64,000 bases of DNA from Gnetum montanum. Lineage: Eukaryota > Streptophyta > Gnetopsida > Gnetales > Gnetaceae. The translations under genes were made by a program, and so were the position numbers. This document shows, one piece after another, positions 1-9,630 of the stretch (the first letter of the stretch is position 1; each line of letters starts with the position of its first letter). Under the pieces are notes generated by a model that made no database searches, was not told where the DNA came from, and saw only the letters and a program-made list of their open reading frames with translations. The stretch is taken from positions 1,116,352 to 1,180,351 of the forward strand of contig MNCI01017913.1 in NCBI GenBank assembly GCA_015680685.1. The letters run 5' to 3'.

Positions 1-1019
1 TGCACATCAATCAGAATTACAACCAAATTACATCTGTAGGATAGGTGTTTCCTCCCTAGGATGAGTTATGTTACATCTAATTAGGGTATTTGACCAACCT
101 ACAAAGGCTCCCCATGGGATGAGTTGCATTATGCCCATCATGGGTTTAGTGGTTAATTGTAGGAAAGGTTCCATGTGTAGTAGGGAAGCTTGTAGGGAGT
201 GTGGGAGGTTACAAGATCAAGAGGTGGAGGTCAATTAGCTAGGGAAACTATAGGGATGTGCACTCTTAAGTAGCTAAGTGAGCCAAAGTGGACACATCAA
301 ACCAATATGGTACCTTGCCGCTATGATGAAACACATCCTTGAACGATGCCACCAAGGCTTCATCCTTTAAATGCAACAGAAAGAAAATAAGAAAAATAAC
401 CACCATGTGAGATCAGAGAAAAGTTCTATTTTTTAGGGGCATTGCAAGGGCTATGAGTATTGTGTTAGTTGTAGGTGCATGCAATGTCCAAAGTAGGAAG
501 TCTAGTGTAGGTGTTAGTGGTGGTAGGCTGTGAAAGCTCCAACTGCCACCCCAGAAGTGAGCATGCAAATGGCTAGAGGCAATGGTGATGCAGGTGCTTA
601 GGAGTTCTAAACAAAGGTAGGAGCTAGGAAACCCAGTAGCATGGTAGAGAATTACATTGCTGGATGCATTTCTAGGCTCAAGCGATGGTGAGGGCCAGAG
701 AATGGCAATGCTATGGCTAGGTGATAGTACTGTTGGGACTCCAGTGAGTGATGTTGATGGTGAGAGCTCTAACCAGGATGATTGGCACTAGTGGTGGTAG
801 CTCCAGAAGGTTAGCAAGATGCCAAAATGCATTTATGAAAGATTAGCAAGATGCTAGGGTTGGTGATGCTACAAATGTCCTAGAGGATTTTTCCTTGACA
901 ATGTGAAAATCATTCTGGAACTATAATGGCCCACCCCATCCTGCCCAAGAGATGTGGTTAGGTGATGGAGAATTGGAAGTATTCTCGCTCGCTTGTTTGT
1001 AGAACTATGTGTGTTGAAC
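1..1019 (-). other. 3' non-coding region of element A
   Basis: There is no coding signal on either strand. Around 1-250 the sequence is a loose reverse-complement match to 10140-10400 of element B (the shared words concern a repeated 'gatgtaacat' / 'catcctatggg' motif), so this is the stretch between the hairpin array and the 3' LTR of the Tat family. The A 3' LTR itself lies outside the window. Confidence 0.55.
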
Positions 1020-1044
1020 TATGGATGCTGAACTGTGAACCTAA

Positions 1045-1260
1045 TTTTAGGTCTTGGTAGATCGCATGATGTGCTAGTTTAAGGTCCTATTAGACCACTA
1101 TGCTAGTTTAACATCATAGGGGATGGTGGATGGCCGATTTAAGGTGATAGAAAACCATGCTATGGGTGCTAGTTTAGTGTCATAGCCTAAGGACATTTTG
1201 TGCTAGTTTAACATTGTAGCGGATGTCTGTGCTAGTTTAACATCGTAGTGGATGTTAACT
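1045..1260 (-). repeat. Hairpin repeat array downstream of integrase (A copy)
   Basis: About six units carry CTAGTTTAA followed by a short inverted repeat. Readable stems on the + strand are GGTC 1083-1086 with GACC 1093-1096, CATC 1112-1115 with GATG 1122-1125, CATT 1212-1215 with GATG 1222-1225 (one G-T wobble), and CATC 1241-1244 with GATG 1251-1254, all around 6-nt loops. The last stem extends to 6 bp (AACATC/GATGTT). One unit near 1175-1193 has a 10-nt loop (TGTC ... GACA); the same long-loop variant exists in B and E. Confidence 0.8.
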
Positions 1261-1294
1261 CACCTTGCTTTTCTTGTTGATGCAATACTATATA

Positions 1295-2480
1295 CTAGGT
1301 GTAGTACAGCTTCAGGTATGAGTGGTTAATAGGATAGGAAAACTCATTATTTTCTAGATTAGTAAGCTTGAAGGCTCCATTGTCATATGCTTTTATGACC
1401 AAGAAAGGCCATTCCCAGTTGGCTAAGAACTTGTCCGTGGGCTTGCGAATGACCTTGAGGACTAGGTTTCCCTTCTTGATCAAGCGTTGCTATTGATTGT
1501 GATGCTTTTCTTGCTACCACTTGATGCAATCAAGTGTTTGTATGTGTTCCTCCTCTATAGAGTTGAGGTCAATAGTTCTCAACTCGTTGTTTTGAACCTC
1601 ATCAATGAAGCTTGAGAGGATCATGCAGAGTGATGGGACCTGCAATTCAAGAGGCAACATTGCTTCAAATCCATACACAAGACTATATGGTTTCTTACTT
1701 GTCACTTTTCTACATGTCATATGGTAGGGCCATGGTGCATAGACTAGTTGTTCATGTCATCGTTGCTTACTATTGATTAACATTCTCTTTAGAAGATTGA
1801 TGATGACTTTGTTTGTAGCCTCTACTTGACCATTTTCTTGTGGGTAATACAGTGATGAGAAGAAATGTTTAATGCCAAAGGTTTTTTAGAAGGCTTTAGT
1901 TTTTGCACTACTAAATTATGGCCCATTGTCTATGACTATAGTCATAGGAAGACCAAATCAAGTTAGTATGTTATCAAGAATGAATTTGCAAACCTGCTAT
2001 GATGTCATCTTCCTAAGGGGAATGGCTTCAACCCACTTTGTAAAATATTCAATTGTAGTAATGATGAAGCAATGTATTACAGAAGACTTAGGCATTATAG
2101 GCCCTATGATATCCAACCTCCAACATTGGAATGACCACATAATTTGTGTAATATGCAGTTCAGTGGGTCACACATGCATTAGGTCACCACGTCGTTGACA
2201 CACGTCACATGTCCTGACCTTGGAGATGTAAGGATGCTCCATGTAAGGCCAGTAATAGCTTAGACATATGATTTTTGCTACCATTGCCCTAGGGGCTATA
2301 TGACCTCCACATAGTCCCTCATGGAGTTGGTCGATGATCTTTTGTACTTCACTGCCACTAATGCAAGTTAATAGTATGCCATCATAGGACCTGTGACACA
2401 AGATGCTATCACCTAGAAGGATGTACTATCATGATTGCATCCTTTTGTGTAGAGGTTAGATTTTATGGGGATTTCCCCTA
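1295..2480 (-). pseudogene. Integrase of element A (Tat lineage), broken
   Basis: Integrase inserts the cDNA copy into the chromosome. On the minus strand the order is: an HHCC zinc finger (about 2200-2330; His-Glu-Gly ... Gly-Gly-His, then Cys-Asp-Val-Cys), the catalytic core (about 1780-2150; a degraded Leu-Asp-Ile-Ile-Gly-Pro region, the TKWVEA block, the DNGP block near 1920, and a PQENGQVEATNK-like block near 1810-1860), and a C-terminal segment at 1295-1483. That last segment has the NWE-x-PF ... GAFKL ... PIN ... KLYY pattern typical of Tat elements. Frameshifts and stops split it into pieces of 60-90 residues. The intact-order copy is in element E at 54430-55500. Confidence 0.85.
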
Positions 2481-2699
2481 TTAGAGGTATGCCTTAATAT
2501 CATCATAGCACTCTTGGGCGTGAGCTGTGCTTATGGATGTGATGCTTGTTGTTTGAGTTATAGGCTTAGTGTAATACACTATTGTAGTGGGCAAAGCAGA
2601 AAACATGTTTGGTGCTATGCTTAAGGATAAAGTAGCCAATGCGTTAGCTATGGAATTTTCATTTCAAGGGATATGTTGGACATCTACGGTTGCAAATTG

Positions 2700-3075
2700 T
2701 TTGAGCAAGTGTTTCACCAAATCATAGTAAGGTTGTAAATGTTCTGCCTTACAAGCATAAACCTCTATGACTTGGTTGATGACTAGCTATGAATCACCTT
2801 AGAATACTATGTCTTGGATTCCTAAGTCCTGAGTTGCTAAGACACCTCTAAGGAAACGTTCATACTCTGCCACATTGTTTGTACAAGGAAATGTGAAGTG
2901 ATTTGCGAAGGGTCAGATCTCCTTAGAGGGGAACATGATAATGGTAGCGGCACTACCACCTTATGTTGTTGAAGCACCATCAAAGTATAAAATAGTCTCA
3001 AAGTTTGTGGGTACTTGACTTATACTATTAACATGCTCATCTAGAAATTTTTAATCTATTGTTGCTTGATCGTCT
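2700..3075 (-). pseudogene. Archaeal-type RNase H (second RNase H) of element A
   Basis: Minus-strand translation near 2830-3000 gives LYFDGAST followed later by FTFPCTNNVAEYE and a GDS block, the signature of the additional archaeal-type RNase H found in Tat-lineage elements. The catalytic Asp of YFDGA, the Glu of AEYE and the Asp of GDS can be seen, separated by stop codons that replace Gln or Trp. It lies between the classical RNase H and integrase, as in element E at 55640-56260. Confidence 0.75.
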
Positions 3076-3079
3076 ACAG

Positions 3080-3560
3080 GTGAAGCCATGAGTTGTGCAG
3101 CTATTGCTTGACCTTTTGTAAATGCTTGTGCTATATAGTCTAGGTCAAACTCCATGGTTATTGCCTTCCATCTTGATATTCGACTACTTTCGTATATGTT
3201 CATTGTAATTGCCCGTAGTATGTTGCTTTTGCAGATTAAATTAACTTAATTGTGGAAAAGATAGTGTCTCCACCTTTTAAGTGCAAAGACTAAGGCAAGA
3301 CAGTTCTTCTCAACATCGTTATATTCATGTCATGGGCTACTAGTGCATGGCTTAAGTAGTAAATAGGGACCTTTGAGCGCTAGTCTCACTTTTGGCAAGA
3401 CAGAGAAGTAATAGACATGTCTGAGGTTGCAAAGTAAATATAGAATGATTTGTGCCCTTGTGGGGGATAGACTGTTGGAAGTTGAGCTAGCTCCCTTTTT
3501 AGGTTATCAAATGCCTCCTGGAATTAAGTTGCCCACTCAAAGTGGACCCCCTTTTTGAGA
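3080..3560 (-). pseudogene. Ribonuclease H domain of element A, degraded
   Basis: This is the region matching 56261-56740 of element E on the minus strand (SHALCAYETRYNDVE-like block near 3320-3370, and the RWKAITAEFDL-like block near 3150-3190). It removes template RNA during reverse transcription. No open frame longer than about 60 codons remains. Confidence 0.6.
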
Positions 3561-4262
3561 AAATCTTGCATTGGCTATAACTTGTCAATCAACCTTAAGA
3601 TAAACCAATGCATGAATTGTAGTCTACCTTGTAACCTGCATAACTCCTTAAGGTTTGCTAGTGGTGCTAAGTTGGTGATAGCCTTAACCGTATTAGGTTC
3701 TATGCATATGCTTGGTTTTGATACTACAAAGCCCACCGTGTGATTAATTTTGACACCAAAGACATACTTTTTGGGATTTAGCCTAAGGTCATATCTAAGA
3801 CAATGTTTGCGGATGTGGTCCAAGTCATTTGCATGGTCATGAGCTACTTTGGACTTAACTGTTATGTAGTCAATGTAGTCATTGAGCAAGTCTAATAGAT
3901 AGTCACTAAAGATATATGTCATTACACATTGATAGGTTGCTCCTATTTTATGTAGTCCAAAGGGCATCATTGTCTAGCAAAATGTACCCTAGGGGGGGGG
4001 GGGTCATAAAAGTAGTGCTAAGTTGGTGCTCTAGGTTGATTTAGATTTGGTTGTATCCTCAGAACCTATCCGTAAAGGACAACAAGTCATGACCAGCCAT
4101 AGTATCGATGAGTTGTTCAATACTAGGCAAAGAGAAATAATCTTTAATGGTTGCCTTGTTTAGGTCCTGGAAGTCTATGAAAATGCATATACTCTCATTT
4201 TTCTTAGGGACAAATATAATGTTTGAGACCTAATCAACATAGTCAACTACCCAGATGAAACC
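3560..4262 (-). pseudogene. Reverse transcriptase of element A, catalytic half, split by element B
   Basis: The best open piece is 3575-3970 on the minus strand: PFGLHKIGATYQ, then YIFSDYLLD, then the active-site block. The expected Tyr-x-Asp-Asp reads Tyr-Ile-Asp-Tyr (3866-3877), so the second catalytic Asp is lost. Upstream at 3990-4262 are decayed SFMDGFSGYNQ-like and FPLPSIDQL-like blocks, recognised by alignment with element E at 57090-57372. A run of 12 G at 3992-4003 replaces a CCCAGGG-like stretch. The remaining N-terminal part continues at 11608-12122, on the other side of element B. Confidence 0.85.
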
Positions 4263-4339
4263 TGAAACACCAAAAAATTTCAGGTCTTGGTATCTCGACT
4301 GCAGATTTTTATAAGTGTTAGAACAATGGCACTTTCAAC

Positions 4340-4625
4340 ACCCTACTACGCTGCATAGCTTAGCACCATGCTATGCTACATAGCATAGCGTAGCGTAACA
4401 CCCTGTAACGCTACATTGTTACATGCTATTACATGATGTTACGCGCTGTTACATGCTACTACGCTGCATAGCGTAGCGTAACAACCTGCTACGCTACACT
4501 GTTACATGTTGTTTCATGATGTTACGTGCTGTTACATGTTGCTACGCTACATAGCATAGTGTAACACCCTGCTACGCTACATTGTTACATGCTATTACGT
4601 GCTGTTACACATTGTTACCTACCGC
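4340..4625 (+). repeat. U3 array of TTACGCT / TGTTACATG words
   Basis: Short alternating words (GTTACATGCT, GTTACGCGCT, TACGCTGCATAGCGTAGC) repeat about every 12-40 bp. Several are near-palindromes such as GCTACGCTGCATAGCGTAGC. The same words recur at 10750-11030 in the 3' LTR, and more sparsely in the U3 of A (22720-23640) and E (52130-52580). Reiterated motifs just upstream of the TATA box look like enhancer modules. Confidence 0.75.
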
Positions 4626-4670
4626 ACTGCCATGTGGTGCCAGATCTACATTTTGGACTAACCCTAGCCC

Positions 4671-4678
4671 TATAAATA
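4671..4678 (+). promoter_or_regulatory. TATA box of element B 5' LTR
   Basis: TATAAATA follows CCTAGCCC. The same block is at 11071-11078 in the 3' LTR, at 22686-22693 (minus strand) in A and at 51958-51965 (minus strand) in E. This makes it the U3 promoter of the family, with RNA starting some 30 bp downstream. Confidence 0.8.
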
Positions 4679-5304
4679 CCTTTGTGCCCTCTTTTTCAAA
4701 AATAAAAAAAGAGAAGAGAAGGGGGAGGGGGGAGGTTTCAATTTCTTCACTAGCAAGGCATTTGACATTTTGGCATTTTGACATTTAGCTCCGTGGACAA
4801 ACGAGACCTAGAGCATACCACACCGACAAGGAGGCATAACTAAATCACATGATATACTGTGACCACCAACCTAGGAGGCACAGTTTATCATAGTGAGTGC
4901 CAGATTTCATAGCCCAACACCACCGAGGCTATGATTCTGCTCCTACTGTGCCTATTGTACACTTTGTATACCTGTACCCTTTTTCAGGGCGGTGTATCTT
5001 TCTATTCAAACTCTTTTTTTGGCTGATCATAGCATTTATTTGGTATTGTTAAGCATTAAATCATGTTCATTGCCCTGTTATGCACTTTAGCACATTTCTA
5101 CTGCTATGCACATTGCGTTTTCTTTTATTGTTTGCAAAAGGGTTATTGTACATTGATTAGGTCCCTGTCTGATTGACCAGATCGTTCATGGCACCTTGAA
5201 TCCATTTTCTCTAGCACTGCCCTCACGTAGATTCGGGGTTAGGCTATGTGCTCGAAGACCTCTCGGTGTTTTCAGCCATCAACATTTTTTGTTGCTATAG
5301 TTTT

Positions 5305-5322
5305 TGGCACTAGAAGGAGGGC
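5305..5322 (+). other. Candidate primer-binding site of element B
   Basis: TGGCACTAGAAGGAGGG begins five bases after the LTR end, the usual place for the tRNA primer site, and starts with the TGG that pairs with tRNA CCA. I could not assign the tRNA. It is not the tRNA-Asp type site seen in element C. Confidence 0.6.
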
Positions 5323-5324
5323 CT

Positions 5325-5580
5325 TTTTTTTGCATTTTAGTACTTAGCATTTTTTCTGCATTTTTAGATTTAACCATTTTTCTGCATTTTCATACTTAGC
5401 ATTTTTTTTGCATTTTTACACTTAGCCTTTTTTCCTACTATCGATAGATTTACTCATTTTTCTGCTATTTTCTTGCTACTGGCAGACTTAGTCATTTTTC
5501 TACTATTTTCAGATTCAGTTATTTTCTTGCCATTTTCTACCATTTTTAGAGTTAGCCATTTTCTGTAAACAACAAATCTC
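5325..5580 (+). repeat. Leader tandem repeat of ACTTAGCATTTTTCTGCATTTT type
   Basis: About nine imperfect units of roughly 25-30 bp, each a TTAGCCATTTT core with CTGC(T)ATTTT, fill the untranslated leader between the primer site and gag. A related T-rich stretch lies in the leader of A (21590-21690, minus strand). The function is unknown; packaging or RNA structure is possible. Confidence 0.7.
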
Positions 5581-5598
5581 ACAACCTGATCTGTGAAT

Positions 5599-7440
5599 AT
5601 GAATCTAGGTCAACCTTCCACATTGGTTTCTAACACATTTGATACCACGATCCAACCAAAGCATGCCGCGTTAAGCCACGAACAATACAATTTCATTTGT
5701 GCCAAAATCCAAGCAGGACTACCAATGGATTACCTTGATTTAGAGGCAAAATAGGATTACGAACAAGTCCACCAAAATGGACAGGAGTATAGCCCCTCTT
5801 TGTTTGACATAACCCCACTCATGGAGCCTTACCACCAGTTGTTGTCCCAACTCATCCGTGCAAACAAGTATGATGCAGGGACAACCTATGAGGAAGCCTC
5901 ACAGAATGAGGAAGATGAGTTTGAGGCCCACTCTGAACATGAGAGCCACCTCCACACTATCTTCCAACAACCACTCCCTAGTACAGCCCCTCCTCGGTTT
6001 GGTTCATCCATCCCCTCCAAGATAGTGACCATGCCAATTCGTCCTTCCTCACAAGCAACTAATGCATTTTCCCAATGCTATGCTTATGCAGGGGCCACCT
6101 CCCAGCTCCAAACAACTCAAGCATCCTATATCCCACCTGTCTCATCAGTGTCTATGGTGTCTGTCCAGCCCACCCATGTGTGGTCCACTCCAATCACCGC
6201 ACCCATTGCTCAGCCATTACATCAGCAATCGTCTGCTATGATGTTAAATTGGCAACAATCGTATGCTACAACGTTAAATTGGCAAACTTCACAACTAATC
6301 CAAGCCTAGCCAATGCAACTGGCTGGCACATCCCCAAGCTTGGATTAGGCATTCTAGCTGATACAAAGCTTGATGAAGGAGATCAACTGACTTAAGGCTA
6401 CCTCCTCTAACACCATTAAGGTGGTGGACTTCTACCAAGATGATCCCATAAATCCTATGGTACCATCTCTAACTCTCCCAACTAGGGCCCAACTGTCTCA
6501 ATTTACCAAGTACAACGGTGAAGGGGATCCTAATGCACATTTGGTCACATTTCGATTTGAATGCCTACTCCTTCAAGCTTTGCCACATACTATCATGCGT
6601 GTGTTCCCCATGTCACTCATTGGCAAGGCCTTGGATTGGTATCATGCACTACCCAAGGCCTCAATCTCCTCTTTAGAGGATCTCATAACCAATTTTGTGA
6701 CATGCTTCAGGTACAACCTAAAGCCTGAAGCAACCCTTGACTAGCTAATGCAAGTTAAATAGGGGCCTCTAAAGCCCATGCCAAAATTCCTCCAACATTG
6801 GAATGTCGCATTGAGTGAAATGCATGAACCCCTGGTAGAAGTACATCTACTAGCCATCTTTAAAAGTGTAGTAAATAACTTTATTAAGTCCAAATTTTAT
6901 TATCTAGCCTCAAAGTCTCTTAGCCAAGCCTTTGCCCAAGCAAAAAGCATAGAGGACATAGCAGAAGCTAGCAATGATATAGCATATGTGGCCTACATAA
7001 ACTAACTCACTTGCAAGCATGTAGCCACAAGCACAAAAGAAAGCAACTAGGGCCCAACAGCTAAGCAGCCCCAAGCCCCAACTAACAAAATCGCCAATTC
7101 TGGTACCAACTCACCTACATTGATAAGGGCTACCTCAAGACCCAACTTTCAGTGCAAGGACTTCTCAAGGTATACAGCACTACCGGTGCAACCCTCTGAA
7201 CTACTAGAGAACCTCCTAAAAGCTGGGCAAATCCAACACAAACATGTATCAAAAATTTCCTGCCAAAAACATGATAGGTACTGCGAACTACTAAGGAATC
7301 CTACTTTAGCAGTGCCAAATGAGCCCCTAGTTCCACAATACTTCAAGCTAGACCAATATTGTCATTACCACCAATTGGATGGACACAATACGGACAACTA
7401 TTGTGCTTTGTAGGATGACCTGCACAGAATGATAGAATGT
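5599..7440 (+). pseudogene. Gag polyprotein of element B, with stops and shifts
   Basis: Gag forms the virus-like particle. The ATG at 5599 was chosen because it follows the leader and matches the gag start of A (minus strand, 21538). The order is: a Gln- and Pro-rich N-terminal part with the longest open piece at 5800-6309; a capsid block at 6421-6744 with FYQDDPINPMVP, QFTKYNGEGDPNAHL and GKALDWYHALP, as in Tat-type Gag; a helical block at 6778-7005; and a zinc-knuckle-like motif near 7340-7410 (Cys-His-Tyr-His ... Gly-His ... Cys). Stops at 5751, 6307, 6346, 6742 and 7411 are mostly TAG in place of CAG or TGG. Two hairpin-repeat units fall inside the frame at 6232-6290. Confidence 0.85.
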
Positions 7441-8300
7441 GGCCAACTGGTGCCTAACACGGTGAGTCAATCCAACACAGATGTTGCCTCCTATGCCATA
7501 AATTCCATTAGCATAGGTGGCAAGCCCAAACCTATGCAACAACCTTTTGTGATCCATGTGTCTCCCAGCAAGCAAGAATTCCCTTGGCCTCCACAAGCAA
7601 GAGGCCTCCCTTTGTTATCAAAGTGCCACCTTGAGCACCCATAGCATCCTTTGTGGTTAAAGTCCCACAGCAACCATCCGCTAGGACGTTAAACTAGCAT
7701 GATGCAACAACAACCGCTAGGAAACCTTTTGTTATCAAGGTGCCACAACAAGATGACCATACAAAAACTCCACCTAAGTCACCATTTGTCATAAGAGTGC
7801 CACAACATGATGGCCCCTCACCTACCTGAAGCCCAAAAGTGGGCAACATCTTGATCCCTCCTCCTTCAGGGGTTGATCCCACTAGCAACCTAGGTAGACC
7901 TACCAAATGACAATGCAAGAAGACAAATGAGCACCTCACAACCCCCACAGCTGAAGAAAAATCCATATCTAACAAGCAACAACCAAACACTGGGGTCTCT
8001 ACTCCCAAACAAGCCAAGAAAACCAAGCCCAAGTCCCCCTCTAGAGAGATCTGTCTCTCAAGCCACATGGAGGAAGTCAAAGCCAACACAATGACTAATG
8101 ATAAGGACTTTGCAGTTGCACTAACCTAGGTGAAACAAATGCTCAAGAAAAAGAACACAACATTGAGTTTGTATGACCTGGTCATCACCTCACCTACTCA
8201 CTGCCAAGCATTGGCCTAGATCTTGACCTCCATCCCTGTTGCAGAGGACATCCCTGCAAATGAGGCATCTATATGTGCAACGATGCTACCCTTTGCACCA
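7441..8300 (+). pseudogene. Gag-protease spacer of element B
   Basis: A Pro-, Lys- and Ser-rich low-complexity spacer with no long open frame. Near 7670-7705 is another copy of the hairpin unit (CTAGGACGTTAAACTAGCA). Imperfect repetition of a CCACAACA / TTTGTTATCAAGGTGCC block near 7610, 7725 and 7780 shows internal duplication. The last part (8160-8300) matches the TLSLYDLLMTS region just before protease in A and E. Confidence 0.6.
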
Positions 8301-8306
8301 TAAGAA

Positions 8307-9029
8307 TTGAGTTCAACATCTTTAGTGCTCCACAATAATACATTCAAAGTTAACCCTAAACAAGAGGAGGTTACTATAGCTCCACTATCCATTAGCACTC
8401 GTGTTGGACAATGTACCATTCATAGGATACATGTTGATGATGGTGTAGCAACAAACGTAGTATTGCACTTTGTCATTGACAAGCTAGGCCTAGCAGATGA
8501 AATTAGGCCAACCAAAACCACATGTCTAAAATCCTTCAACGAATCACGCATCATAGTCAAGGGTACCATCAAATTAGTCTTTGTGGTAGGAGAGCAATTC
8601 CCCACTAGTGTAGATTTCACTGTCATAGAAAAGATGCCAGGTTTCAACATGATTCTAGGCAGGCCTTGGCTAGCCCAACTAAGGGCCATCTCCTTTCCCA
8701 TCCACCAAGAAATCCATCTTCCATATGAAGGTGGTCAAGTTATCATCCATGGTGATAATGCTTCCTCTTCGGCTATCCATGACATAGACATGGCACAAGT
8801 TTTAGAAGAAGAGTTTCTTGGTGGTACACCTATACCAACCAATCTAGCACCTAAGGCTAACATACCTGAACAAGGAGTTGAATCCAATAGCCTCCCAGAG
8901 GATCCTAAGCCTTGCATGTTCCTTAATCCATGCCTGGTTAGGAAGCAACTACATGACCAAGACCTTCCCTTGGCCAAAAATGTGCTAAATTCTTACTTAG
9001 CCTTTGCCCCCACTTCCAATGCATTTTGA
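8307..9029 (+). pseudogene. Aspartic protease of element B
   Basis: This would cleave the Gag and Pol precursors. It is the longest open frame in B, about 240 residues. The active-site block reads Val-Asp-Asp-Gly-Val-Ala-Thr-Asn near residues 42-50 of the open frame (the VDDG form usual for Tat elements). The flap region follows, then ILGRPWLAQL near residues 112-121, the second conserved protease motif. The same two blocks are in A (18236-18487) and E (63250-63684). An extra C-terminal tail of about 100 residues ends near 9029 and carries no known motif. The open frame here contrasts with the broken gag in front of it, so the protein may have been intact until recently, but without RT it could only act in trans. 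Confidence 0.8.
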
Positions 9030-9184
9030 CTTTTATTTACATCACACTAGCATATGCATTTACATGTTGCCTACTTACTTAGATAAGGCATTTCATTTTA
9101 TTCACATATTCGTTTTTTACTTTGTTTATGCATCCATCCATTTAGCTTACGCATTACATCTGAAAACATAAAACTACAAAAACA

Positions 9185-9320
9185 CATGGCCCAAAAAGGC
9201 CTTAAACTAGCTTACGGCCTTAAACTATCAATTTTTGCATTACTTTCCTTTCATTCATCCATTTTAACTTTGTTTACAGTAGGTGTTGCTTGATGTTATT
9301 TTCTTTTATTTTTGTAGGAT
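9185..9320 (+). promoter_or_regulatory. Hairpin units followed by a 3' splice-acceptor-like site in element B
   Basis: GGCC-CAAAAA-GGCC-TTAAACTAGC begins at about 9188, and a second GGCCTTAAACTA is at about 9220. The pyrimidine-rich TTTTATTTTTGTAG ends at 9317 and is followed by GATCTT. The same TTTTGTAG-GATCT is on the minus strand at 12122-12130 in A, just before RT, and TTTTGCAG-GACAG is at 57897-57905 in E. It fits the 3' end of an Ogre-like intron between protease and RT, retained although RT is gone. Confidence 0.55.
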
Positions 9321-9384
9321 CTTGTAGGCACACAACATGACTACGGGTGTAGCATCACACGTTACACAAGCAAGGTAAGCACTA

Positions 9385-9630
9385 GTTTGCTATGACTAGA
9401 AACTGGCATAGATAGTCTGCTATGACTATAAACTGGCACAGACAGTCCGCTATGACTATAAACTAGCACAGCTCGTCCTTGGGTCATGATGCTAAACTAG
9501 CACAACATTCATTGTCCGCTACGACATTAAACTAGCACCCAACAGTCTGTTAGGACTATAAACTAGCATATCATGGTCTGCCAAGACCTTAAACTGGGTT
9601 CACAGTCTGCCAAGACTTTAAAATGGCATG
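9385..9630 (+). repeat. Hairpin repeat array of element B
   Basis: Seven units spaced about 30 bp. Stems with 6-nt loops: AGTC 9414-9417 with GACT 9424-9427; AGTC 9444 with GACT 9454; TGTC 9513 with GACA 9523; AGTC 9544 with GACT 9554; GGTC 9575 with GACC 9585; AGTC 9604 with GACT 9614. All six pair perfectly. A seventh near 9474 has the 10-nt loop variant (CTTGGGTCAT). Each stem is followed by TAAACTRGCA or a close variant. Confidence 0.88.

Larger units (their letters stand above)
4263..5299 (+). repeat. 5' LTR of element B
   Basis: It begins TGAAACACC at 4263 and ends GTTGCTATA at 5299 (the expected CA end decayed to TA). It matches 10673-11607 along its length except for about 105 bp (near 4691-4795) missing from the 3' copy at the N of 11091. 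It contains the promoter of the element. Confidence 0.93.
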
